Below, in pieces: positions 1-6,302 of a stretch of DNA of 6,302 nucleotides. Each line of letters begins with the position of its first letter. Positions within the stretch are counted from its first letter, which is position 1. Source of the stretch: an uncultured Lachnospira sp. (lineage in GTDB: Bacteria > Bacillota > Clostridia > Lachnospirales > Lachnospiraceae). The stretch is from NCBI GenBank assembly GCA_900772425.1, contig CAAHEK010000132.1, positions 1-6,302 of the forward strand, read 5' to 3'. Made by a program: the position numbers and the translations under genes. The notes beneath the pieces were generated by a model that saw only the letters and a list, made by a program, of their open reading frames with translations, searched no databases and was not told where the DNA came from.

Positions 1-284
1 ACCTTCCTGAATTTTTAGGTGGCAAAGCCCGTGATTTAGCATTTTCACACACTATATTCCCGGGTGATTGTTATCAGGCTGCAATATTTACAAAGGACTA
101 TACTTATTACTTCTTAAGTAAAGACAAAGTAAATCCTGAATTTCGTTTTGATATATCAGACTCATCATACGGAATAATAAATGATAATGAAAATACAGAT
201 GAGTCACAAGATTCCGATTTACCTGACTTAACCGTTTTAACAGACATTGTTTTAAGCCACATCAAAAATTCAATTATACGATAA
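1..284 (+). CDS. 3' end of an unidentified gene, possibly a sulfatase/alkaline-phosphatase-superfamily enzyme (5' end outside window)
   Basis: An open frame enters from the left edge (first whole codon at base 3) and ends at TAA 282-284, giving the last 93 residues of a longer protein. The first part, with a His-Thr-Ile-Phe-Pro-Gly-Asp segment followed by Tyr-Gln-Ala-Ala-Ile and a Tyr-Thr-Tyr-Tyr-Phe strand, resembles the C-terminal region of sulfatase-like hydrolase/transferase proteins, where a late beta strand restates a substrate-facing loop. This resemblance is from memory and is weak, because the catalytic metal site would lie upstream. The next stretch is acidic and serine-rich (Asn-Asp-Asn-Glu, Asp-Glu-Ser), and the tail ends in a short helix-like segment. 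No transmembrane segment or signal is visible in this fragment. It lies 61 bases upstream of the methyltransferase gene on the same strand and may share its transcript. If it is a sulfatase-superfamily member, it could add or remove phospho- or sulfo-groups on the glycan made here. Confidence 0.72.
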   Translation, partial: LPEFLGGKARDLAFSHTIFPGDCYQAAIFTKDYTYYFLSKDKVNPEFRFDISDSSYGIINDNENTDESQDSDLPDLTVLTDIVLSHIKNSIIR

Positions 285-295
285 CAAGCATAGCT

Positions 296-319
296 AATAT
301 GTTATTATATAAACATATT
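296..319. repeat. 8-base perfect inverted repeat in the leader of the methyltransferase gene
   Basis: AATATGTT at 296-303 is matched by its exact reverse complement AACATATT at 312-319, with an 8-base AT-only spacer. It lies between the upstream stop codon and the Shine-Dalgarno. It could be a weak hairpin in the leader RNA or a small operator. It has no T-tract and very little GC, so it is a poor intrinsic terminator. The surroundings are so AT-rich that a chance palindrome is quite possible. No convincing -35/-10 promoter pair could be picked out here. Confidence 0.4.
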
Positions 320-331
320 GTATATTATTAC

Positions 332-339
332 AAAGGAGG
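332..339 (+). promoter_or_regulatory. Shine-Dalgarno AAAGGAGG that fixes the methyltransferase start
   Basis: AAAGGAGG is an almost perfect match to the anti-Shine-Dalgarno of Firmicutes 16S rRNA. It sits 6 bases before ATG 346. A TTG codon in the same frame at 340 touches the site directly and leaves no spacing, so ATG 346 is the supported start. Confidence 0.85.
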
Positions 340-345
340 TTGAAT

Positions 346-2301
346 ATGCCTAATCTGGAACAATACAATTATCATGGGGAAGCTCCAAAGCCTAAATTCA
401 ATACTGATTACTATTCAGGTAAAGACTTATACTGCGACGGAGATATAGAAGATAAAATAATAAATATAATTGCAAACAACCCTGCAACTGACTACGAAAA
501 GGATATTAATGCCAATTATTCATGGCCGACATTTTATCATCTTACACATATACGCCAGAACATTTTAAGCTGGTATCCTTTTGATAAAGATTCGGCTGTA
601 CTTGAAATCGGCTGTGGTATGGGAGCAATAACAGAATTACTGTGCCAGAAGTGTTCTTCTGTTACAGCTGTTGAACTATCGCAGAAGAGAGCAACAGCTA
701 CTTATCTTAGATGTCGTAATTATGATAACCTTGAAATAATAGTTGGTAATCTTAACGATATCAATTTTACAAAGCAGTATGACTACATCACACTTATTGG
801 CGTATTGGAATATCAGATAAAATATACTGATTCAGATAACCCATTTAAAGATTTTCTTGAAAAAATCAAAAAACTGCTTAAACCTGATGGAAAACTGCTT
901 ATTGCCATTGAAAATAAATATGGTCTTAAATACTGGTGTGGTACCCCTGAAGACCACAGCGGCACTCCATTTGATAGCATTAATAATTACACATACAGTA
1001 ATGTTGCCAGAACTTTTTCAAGAAAAGAATTAGAAAATTTAGTAAAATCCGCCGGATTTAATAATACATTTTTCTACTATCCTTTACCTGATTATAAATT
1101 CCCACAGGTAATATATTCAGAAAAATATCTTCCACGCACTGGCTCCATGGATAACTGGACACCTTACTATTATCCTAACACCAAATCACTTGTTGCGGAT
1201 GAGTCCAATATATATGCTGATGTTATTGAAAACGGGGTATTTGAATTCTTTTCAAATTCATTCCTTGTTGAGTGCGCATTGACGGATATATTGTCAGATG
1301 ACAAAACATTGTTTGTAGCCACAACTTCCTTCAGGAAAAAAGAATACCGGTTGACAACTGTTTATTCAGACCAAAACGGTTATCGTAAAATAGCAGGTAA
1401 TGACAGCCAGACTATGCTTTACAATATAAAAGGCAATCATGATTTATTGCGAAGCAATGGTATTAATATATCAGATATAACTGTTAATAAAAACTACTTA
1501 ACATCAGAATATATTAAGGGAATATCTCTTACCGAGCTGCTTCTTAACACATATAAATTACATGATTTAAAAGAAATTTATGGATTGTGGGACAGAATAT
1601 ATGACGAAATCAAACGAAGCTCTAAAGAAGCAGATACTTTAAGTGACATATTCAATTCAAATTCTGCACTTACTCTTTCGCCTCTTAGTGATAATGATAA
1701 GCTGCTTGCATCAGGCTTTATTGATATGATTCATAAAAATTGTTTTGTAGATAATGATAACTTTATATGGATAGACCAGGAATGGTGTCTGAATAATATT
1801 CCTGCAAGCTTTATACTTTTCTATAACATATGCGAATTGTATATAGCTAACATCTGGATTAATTCAATAATATCTTATGATGATATATTGAAGCATTACG
1901 ATATTTTCAATAATAAAGAATGTTACATTAACCTTAGGACTTTATTTTTTAACACCGTACTTAATCCATATACAGCGAACAATTATAATCACCTGTCACA
2001 GATAGATAACAATAATATATTAAATAATATTAATTTATTGGAAAAGCAGCTTAGAACTAACAGCACTGCTGTTAAACCTGCTAATCCTACTATACTTGCC
2101 ATAAACAGCATATTACAAAGTAAAGGTATATTGGATATGATTAATTATGTCGGTACACTTTCTAATGATACTATATTAAAAGATATACCTGTAATACCAC
2201 AATTCATAGTCAAATATCTTAATTCCGACGTTGCCAATAAGGAATATATGGATAATAATATTCATTCATATAATGATATTATATTGATTGCTGACAATTA
2301 A
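346..2301 (+). CDS. Class I SAM-dependent methyltransferase fused to a kinase-like domain
   Basis: The protein has 651 residues. Residues about 65-255 form a Rossmann methyltransferase: motif I VLEIGCGMG at 85-93, an acidic beta-2 end at Glu110, GNLNDI at 134-139, TLIGVLEY at 149-156, and the LKPDGKLLIAIENKYG strand region from about 178. The FSNSFLVE strand at about 302-309 leads into a second half with kinase/APH-like marks. These are a possible beta-3 Lys348, a hinge-like SEYIKG at 387-392, a catalytic-loop pattern Asp460-x4-Asn465, and WIDQEW at 475-480, where Asp477 would be the DFG-type metal ligand. The His of the usual HxD is absent. After about 500 comes an Asn-rich, helix-prone tail of about 150 residues. 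The protein probably methylates, and perhaps phosphorylates, a sugar or glycan end in the cytoplasm. The order methyltransferase then kinase matches WbdD of E. coli O9a, but this is architecture only. It could instead be a methyltransferase with a degenerate, non-catalytic kinase fold. The start is set by the Shine-Dalgarno at 332-339. The gene ends 14 bases before a shared terminator. Confidence 0.85.
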   Translation: MPNLEQYNYHGEAPKPKFNTDYYSGKDLYCDGDIEDKIINIIANNPATDYEKDINANYSWPTFYHLTHIRQNILSWYPFDKDSAVLEIGCGMGAITELLCQKCSSVTAVELSQKRATATYLRCRNYDNLEIIVGNLNDINFTKQYDYITLIGVLEYQIKYTDSDNPFKDFLEKIKKLLKPDGKLLIAIENKYGLKYWCGTPEDHSGTPFDSINNYTYSNVARTFSRKELENLVKSAGFNNTFFYYPLPDYKFPQVIYSEKYLPRTGSMDNWTPYYYPNTKSLVADESNIYADVIENGVFEFFSNSFLVECALTDILSDDKTLFVATTSFRKKEYRLTTVYSDQNGYRKIAGNDSQTMLYNIKGNHDLLRSNGINISDITVNKNYLTSEYIKGISLTELLLNTYKLHDLKEIYGLWDRIYDEIKRSSKEADTLSDIFNSNSALTLSPLSDNDKLLASGFIDMIHKNCFVDNDNFIWIDQEWCLNNIPASFILFYNICELYIANIWINSIISYDDILKHYDIFNNKECYINLRTLFFNTVLNPYTANNYNHLSQIDNNNILNNINLLEKQLRTNSTAVKPANPTILAINSILQSKGILDMINYVGTLSNDTILKDIPVIPQFIVKYLNSDVANKEYMDNNIHSYNDIILIADN

Positions 2302-2315
2302 GTTTTCTATTACAC

Positions 2316-2361
2316 AAAAACATGAGGATAATATCAGCCTTGATATTATCCCCATGTTTTT
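2316..2361. terminator. Bidirectional intrinsic terminator between convergent genes
   Basis: The left arm 2316-2336 pairs with the right arm 2341-2361 around a GCCT loop. This gives 21 positions with one imperfect pair (A2325 opposite C2352). The outer pairs are AAAAA and TTTTT, so each strand ends its hairpin in a U-tract. In the + transcript the odd pair is an A-C mismatch. In the - transcript it reads G-U, so that stem is fully paired. It lies 14 bases after the methyltransferase stop and 28 bases after the stop of the opposing TPR-glycosyltransferase gene, where a shared terminator is expected. Confidence 0.9.
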
Positions 2362-2389
2362 ATCCTGATTTTAATTGGCATTTATCTTA

Positions 2390-3979
2390 TCAGCTTTTAT
2401 CAGTCATATAATTGTCCAGAAAAATCCTACGATATTTATCATATAAATCATGCGGATCTTTTCTTGCGGTTGTCTCATGAATTAACGAAACAACATTGTC
2501 GTAATCATTCATGAACACAGTCATATATCCTGCTTTTCTAAACTCAAAAGTCTGTGATATATCATAGAAATGCCATCCGTCAAATAAATCTTCACGCCAC
2601 TCTACATCCTTTGATGAAGCCATAAAAATCCCATCTATTGCATCTGCATATTCAAAGCTTCCCTCTTTTACAAATGATACCGCATGCTTTATATTAAGCA
2701 TTTCATCCTGATAAAGATTACCCCTGTTATTCGACGATTTATTCTCATACCAGCGCCCTGAAGGAAGAAGCTTTGTTGTACCAAAATTCCCAACAAGCCC
2801 TATACCTGAATTATTCTTAAAAATATCAATAAGCTTTGATAATAGATTAGTATCCGTTATAAATGTATCATGATGGATATATATTTTATACGTGGCATCA
2901 CTACAAGCCATTGCTGTATTATATCCTGCTGCCATACCGGATGCATTAATGACAGGATTTATTTCCAACTTCATTCCGTCCGGAATTCTTAACCTCCTAA
3001 GATATAATATACATTCCTTGTCATAAAGCTCATCATTTGTGCAATATATAACTGCAATTTTAGATGAATCCTGCTGATTTTCTTTTGTAGGATTGCTTGT
3101 CATAATTTTACAATCGATAGCTTTAACTTCAGCATTATTATCAAATGTATCTTGGTCTGCACATTTTTCCGAATTGCCCTCACCTATTGAAGACAACCAT
3201 TCTTTATATTGATTAATTCTATCAGCATGTAAATACAGACCTGTCTGTTCAAATATAGATGAAATTCTTCCGAATGCCTCCACCCAGCAAGGTTTATCTA
3301 TACTATACTTTGCAATAACCGCCACCATATCAGGTGATACATTATATTTTTTTACAAGCTCTGACAATTCTTTCTGATATTTAATATCGAATCCAAACCA
3401 TATCCTTCTGAATACAAATTTCAATCTTATATACACCTGCTTGAATTTATTGTAATCACTGCCATATATATTAAATATCTTATTATCATCTGCAATATTA
3501 TTATTTTCACAACTGCTAATCTCAAGCATCATAAAAAGCAGCATATTTTCTTCGGTAATAGCTGTCATTGCTGCCGCCTTGTTACTATTGTTAAACAATT
3601 CTGCCAGAAAATTATATGTATTATTTATTTCCCCTATATTAATTCTGTCGGCAACAAGACTTTCCAATGCTTTTCCAAGCATGTATCCGCTTGCATCTGC
3701 ATATGAACATAATCTCTTAAATTCACCCTCTATCACTTCTCTATCATCAGTTCCCTGCGCTAAATACATTGCCAGCTTATATGTATAATATGCTTTTTCA
3801 ACATTTCCGGTCTGCTCATAACATAAGGCAAGCATGAATGTAAGTTCATAATTATTATTATCTATTAATAAGGTTTCATTAATCTGCTTTATCGCAGCCT
3901 CAAAATCCCCATTATCCATCTTATCCGACGCCGATAAGATATTTTTGTTAATCTGGTTAATATTGATATTTACATCCAT
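2390..3979 (-). CDS. TPR protein fused to a family 2-like glycosyltransferase (PF13712 type)
   Basis: The protein has 529 residues in three parts. Residues about 10-80 carry two tetratricopeptide-like repeats (NGDFEAAIKQINETLLID, then LALCYEQTGNVEKAYYTYKLA), followed by a helical region to about 265. A polar linker, rich in Asp, Asn, Glu and Gln, spans about 266-305. Residues about 307-525 form a GT-A glycosyltransferase: an AVIYCTND first strand, an Asn-Ala-Ser-Gly/Gly-Tyr-Asn segment at 345-354, YIHHDTF at 367-373 in the place of a DxD metal site, Asp449-Gly450, and the hallmark WREDLFDGWHFYDIS at 461-475 with a late His501. The last motif is typical of the PF13712 'glycosyltransferase like family', whose substrates are mostly unknown. 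TPRs often bind protein partners, so this enzyme may dock on a protein acceptor or on the other transferases. No signal peptide or membrane segment is seen, so it is probably cytoplasmic. AGAGG (3988-3992 on the + strand) lies 8 bases before ATG 3979. Only 13 bases separate it from the upstream stop, so the two genes are probably translationally coupled. It is the last gene of the operon. Confidence 0.88.
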   Translation of the reverse strand: MDVNININQINKNILSASDKMDNGDFEAAIKQINETLLIDNNNYELTFMLALCYEQTGNVEKAYYTYKLAMYLAQGTDDREVIEGEFKRLCSYADASGYMLGKALESLVADRINIGEINNTYNFLAELFNNSNKAAAMTAITEENMLLFMMLEISSCENNNIADDNKIFNIYGSDYNKFKQVYIRLKFVFRRIWFGFDIKYQKELSELVKKYNVSPDMVAVIAKYSIDKPCWVEAFGRISSIFEQTGLYLHADRINQYKEWLSSIGEGNSEKCADQDTFDNNAEVKAIDCKIMTSNPTKENQQDSSKIAVIYCTNDELYDKECILYLRRLRIPDGMKLEINPVINASGMAAGYNTAMACSDATYKIYIHHDTFITDTNLLSKLIDIFKNNSGIGLVGNFGTTKLLPSGRWYENKSSNNRGNLYQDEMLNIKHAVSFVKEGSFEYADAIDGIFMASSKDVEWREDLFDGWHFYDISQTFEFRKAGYMTVFMNDYDNVVSLIHETTARKDPHDLYDKYRRIFLDNYMTDKS

Positions 3980-3992
3980 ACTCTTTTCCTCT

Positions 3993-4955
3993 TTAGAAAC
4001 ATTTAGAATATTCTTTTATATAATCAGATATCAAATCTTTTACTTTTATTATTGATTCATTTTCCGTTTCATCTATCATTTTAATCAATTCATTACACAT
4101 GTTATTCATTATATCTTCCCAGTTTACACCCATTTTTATGTACTTGTCTTTCACTAATGATATTAATAAAAATGTCTTCTGACATATCATAACAAACATC
4201 TGCAGTTTTATACCATCACTGGCATTTACCTTCTTTACAAGTTCCACATATCCTTCTGCCTGACTTATTCTTGATTCATATGTTCCATATACTAATATAG
4301 ACGACTCAATGCCCTTACCATGCATTGTATCCATTTCATCTTTACCCTTAATGGTCAATGGCTTTGATGCCTCAATAACATTTCCATTCAATGCACAGTA
4401 AGCATCAACAAATAGGTGTGGATAATAGAAATATCCTATATTCTTTTCCGTAAACTCATTATATAATTTGTCTATTACTTCATCAGTTACAATATGCCTA
4501 TTATATATTGTTCCCGATATATAATTCCATTCCAGAAAAAAATTAGACACAGCCTCTTTTCCCATCTTATATAAATGATTATCTTCACCACTTTCTACTC
4601 CGGAACGTATAACTGCCACTCTTACATTTTTCTCAAAAAGTTTTACATAATATTCTATATTTTCTTCAACTAAATAATCTTCATCACTTAAAACAATGGC
4701 TATATCACCTTTTGCCATTTTTATTACTTTATTAAAATTCCCGTAATACTGCTGATTGGTATCAAATGTATTTAACTTCAATCTGCCATCCTGTATCTTC
4801 TCAATCTCCTGATATCCCTCTACATTTTTAGTACTTCCGTTATTTGACAGGATAACTTCGTAATCATATGGAATATTCATAGATAATAGTTTTTCCACTA
4901 ATATCTTCGCTCTATGTCCCCTGTTGTATGACGGTATACATATACTTATAAACAT
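3993..4955 (-). CDS. Family 2 glycosyltransferase
   Basis: The protein has 320 residues. The N-terminal half is a standard GT2 GT-A domain: FISICIPSYNRG at 2-13, the nucleotide-binding strand EVILSNNGS at 33-41, a Gly-Asn-Phe-Asn segment near 72-75, and AKGDIAIVLSDEDYL at 81-95, where SDED (90-93) is the DxD-type metal and sugar-nucleotide site. An acceptor-domain segment with GTIYNRHIV at 148-156 follows, as in many GT2 enzymes. Residues about 215-320 are mostly helical and not recognisable. There is no membrane anchor, so the enzyme is probably cytoplasmic and transfers one sugar from an NDP-sugar to a growing glycan or protein. Donor and acceptor cannot be read from sequence. AAGG (+ strand 4965-4968) precedes ATG 4955 by 9 bases. 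It is 32 bases downstream of the CgeB-like gene and 13 bases upstream of the TPR fusion, consistent with one operon. The length is normal for a soluble GT2. Confidence 0.9.
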   Translation of the reverse strand: MFISICIPSYNRGHRAKILVEKLLSMNIPYDYEVILSNNGSTKNVEGYQEIEKIQDGRLKLNTFDTNQQYYGNFNKVIKMAKGDIAIVLSDEDYLVEENIEYYVKLFEKNVRVAVIRSGVESGEDNHLYKMGKEAVSNFFLEWNYISGTIYNRHIVTDEVIDKLYNEFTEKNIGYFYYPHLFVDAYCALNGNVIEASKPLTIKGKDEMDTMHGKGIESSILVYGTYESRISQAEGYVELVKKVNASDGIKLQMFVMICQKTFLLISLVKDKYIKMGVNWEDIMNNMCNELIKMIDETENESIIKVKDLISDYIKEYSKCF

Positions 4956-4987
4956 TCTGCTTTTCCTTCTCTTACAATAATTTTCTA

Positions 4988-6145
4988 TTACCTTCCAAAC
5001 ACCTTAGCAAAGATTTCTTCCCACGCCATAGAATAGTCAAAATTCTCTAATATTTTCTTCTGGCCGGATTTTGCTATTTCGATTCTTTCCTCATCATGTA
5101 CCAGATAATAATTAATTTTATTTATTAAATCCTGACGGTCATAATACATTACCATTTCCTTACCCTCCTCAAAATACCTGGCAAGTTCATTCTGGTAATT
5201 AGATAACAAAAATCCTCCTGCTCCCATTACATCTAAATTTCTAAGGCTTATACCCGATAATATACTTCTCAATGTAATATTGAGGTTAATCCTGCTTGAG
5301 TTAAATATCACAGGCATTTCATTATAATAATCTGCATAGCCATGAATATTTATATTGTTGAGATGAGACACATCTGACGGAGTATATAAATCAACTTTAA
5401 AGTTAGATGACAACAAATCAATTAATTCCTTTCTTTCTACTATCGTTGCCTCTTTTCTAATCATATTAAGAATAATATCTTTACGGTTAAACATAAGCTC
5501 ATCATCTATCTGTATATCAACTATTCTTAATAAATCCTTGATAAAATCATCCGTTACACTGCCCTCTATAATATCACTTCCCATAATTCTAAGCTGCGCA
5601 TCGATTATTGCCTGTATATATCCTTTCTGATAATCACTCATTCCATTTATTTTAAATACAGAATTGGCATCCTGCGAATAAAGATTTCCTAAAAATGTTA
5701 CATCCTTATTGCATTTGCAGTTATTTGCCTTTACCTTTTTTAATACTCTTTTTGTATTCACAGCCAAAGGCATATGGTAAATGTTGGTAACTCCCATATT
5801 CTTTAACTTAACAACCTCATCATTATCAAAATGAAAAACAAAATTATATGGATTAAAAATCATTTCAGAATATACTGTAAGGCATGGGCTGTCAGATATC
5901 CACGCTATGTAAGGCAGCTTCTTCCTTAACGATACCTTGGAGATTAACGGAACATAATTGCATGTTATGATACAGTCATAATTATTCTTATCAATATCAC
6001 TTTCCATTTTTTCTATGAAGGAAGCATCCTTTAAATAATCCTTCATGGGATAATCCGCAATATTTACTGTATTTCCCATGTCTTTTAATGTATCTGTAAT
6101 GTCCTGTGCCATAACCTCATTCCACGAATAATACAATATGTTCAT
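4988..6145 (-). CDS. CgeB/DUF3880-like glycosyltransferase (GT-B fold)
   Basis: The protein has 385 residues, a normal length for CgeB-like transferases. The N-terminal half (about 1-135) is DUF3880-like: MNILYYSWNE start, YDCIITCNYVPLIS at 56-69, IAWISDSP at 80-87, and NFVFHFDNDEVVKLKNMGV at 101-119. The second half has the family marks: DVTFLGNLY at 148-156, INIHGYADYYNEMPVIFNSSRINLN at about 265-289, ISLRNLDVMGAGGFLLSNYQNEL at 299-321, FEEGKEMVMYYDRQDL at 325-340, and a closing ERIEIAKSGQKKILENFDY helix at 353-371. CgeB itself acts in Bacillus subtilis spore outer-layer glycosylation. Homologues are common in flagellin and surface-glycan islands, but exact donors and acceptors are mostly unknown. 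There is no signal peptide or membrane segment, so the protein is probably cytoplasmic. It follows the end of a second CgeB-like gene by 51 bases and precedes the GT2 gene by 32 bases, all on one strand. Confidence 0.9.
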   Translation of the reverse strand: MNILYYSWNEVMAQDITDTLKDMGNTVNIADYPMKDYLKDASFIEKMESDIDKNNYDCIITCNYVPLISKVSLRKKLPYIAWISDSPCLTVYSEMIFNPYNFVFHFDNDEVVKLKNMGVTNIYHMPLAVNTKRVLKKVKANNCKCNKDVTFLGNLYSQDANSVFKINGMSDYQKGYIQAIIDAQLRIMGSDIIEGSVTDDFIKDLLRIVDIQIDDELMFNRKDIILNMIRKEATIVERKELIDLLSSNFKVDLYTPSDVSHLNNINIHGYADYYNEMPVIFNSSRINLNITLRSILSGISLRNLDVMGAGGFLLSNYQNELARYFEEGKEMVMYYDRQDLINKINYYLVHDEERIEIAKSGQKKILENFDYSMAWEEIFAKVFGR

Positions 6146-6152
6146 ACATTTT

Positions 6153-6157
6153 CTCCT
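6153..6157 (-). promoter_or_regulatory. Shine-Dalgarno AGGAG choosing ATG 6145 over ATG 6149
   Basis: AAGGAG reads leftwards on the - strand. ATG 6145 is 7 bases away, the usual spacing. A second ATG at 6149 is only 3 bases away, is out of frame, and opens a ten-codon frame that stops at once. The site therefore supports 6145 as the start of the CgeB-like gene. Confidence 0.75.
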
Positions 6158-6196
6158 TAAAAACCATTCCGATTATAGTCCCTCAACAATCTATCA

Positions 6197-6302
6197 TCAG
6201 TTAAAAACAATATCCAGAATCTGCAAAAGTCTTAAAGGATAATTATGAAATTCTTTAACCTTATCATGACCATTCTTTGCTATTCTTTGTCTTTCATCTT
6301 CA
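6197..6302 (-). CDS. 3' end of a second CgeB-like glycosyltransferase (5' end outside window)
   Basis: Reading leftwards from the right edge, the frame gives 34 residues before TGA at 6199-6197. It begins Glu-Asp-Glu-Arg-Gln-Arg-Ile-Ala-Lys-Asn-Gly and closes with Leu-Leu-Gln-Ile-Leu-Asp-Ile-Val-Phe-Asn. This matches in position and pattern the end of the complete CgeB-like protein next door (DEERIEIAKSGQKKILENF), and the ER-x-x-IA-x-x-G helix plus a final hydrophobic helix is the typical end of this family. The two genes therefore appear to be tandem paralogues. The stop is 51 bases before the next start, with no terminator in between, so the two probably share a transcript. Because only the tail is visible, completeness and activity of this gene cannot be judged. 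Confidence 0.8.
   Translation of the reverse strand, partial: EDERQRIAKNGHDKVKEFHNYPLRLLQILDIVFN

Noticed and set aside
340..345. TTG start at 340 for the methyltransferase, two codons upstream of ATG 346
   Set aside because: The TTG directly abuts the AAAGGAGG Shine-Dalgarno, leaving no spacing, while ATG 346 has a normal 6-base spacing.
1950..2110. Asn-rich stretch in the tail of the methyltransferase as a possible prion-like or repeat domain
   Set aside because: AAT/AAC codons are favoured by the AT-rich composition, there is no regular repeat unit, and the hydrophobic spacing fits ordinary helices.
3579..3788. 69-codon open frame on the + strand
   Set aside because: It lies wholly inside the TPR-glycosyltransferase gene on the opposite strand, looks like no known protein, and is explained as an antisense shadow.
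6117..6149. ATG at 6149 on the - strand as an alternative start
   Set aside because: It is out of frame with the CgeB-like protein, only 3 bases from the Shine-Dalgarno, and its frame stops after ten codons.
1..6302. CRISPR arrays, tRNA or rRNA genes, insertion-sequence ends, toxin-antitoxin or phage genes
   Set aside because: No spaced direct repeats, cloverleaf-like segments, transposase or recombinase motifs were seen on either strand when reading through the window by eye.

Overview
The window is AT-rich, and its genes carry strong AGGAGG-type ribosome binding sites. The encoded families (a methyltransferase with a kinase-like half, CgeB/DUF3880-type glycosyltransferases, and a TPR protein fused to a PF13712-like glycosyltransferase) are typical of motile or capsulated Clostridia. 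A Lachnospiraceae-like Firmicute (Butyrivibrio/Roseburia/Eubacterium group) is the best guess. This rests on family resemblance and composition recalled from memory, not on a search.

Layout: the left part runs on the + strand. It holds the 3' end of an unidentified gene, possibly of the sulfatase/alkaline-phosphatase superfamily (to 284), a 61-base gap with a small inverted repeat and a near-perfect Shine-Dalgarno, then a large two-part methyltransferase/kinase-like gene (346-2301). A long hairpin at 2316-2361 with T-tracts on both sides ends this unit and the opposing one. From the right edge down to 2390 everything is on the - strand. In transcription order it holds the 3' end of a CgeB-like glycosyltransferase (6302-6197), a complete CgeB-like glycosyltransferase (6145-4988), a family 2 glycosyltransferase (4955-3993), and a TPR-glycosyltransferase fusion (3979-2390). 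The gaps are 51, 32 and 13 bases, so the four look like one operon.

Together this is a glycan assembly locus. Four glycosyltransferases would build or transfer a sugar chain, and the methyltransferase/kinase-like protein could modify or cap it. The TPR fusion and the paired CgeB-like enzymes recall flagellin or other surface-protein glycosylation islands, but no flagellin, flippase, polymerase or sugar-nucleotide gene lies within the window, so the acceptor is unproven. There are no tRNA or rRNA genes, CRISPR arrays, insertion sequences or recombinases. The most interesting item is the methyltransferase/kinase-like fusion, whose architecture resembles the O-antigen chain terminator WbdD.
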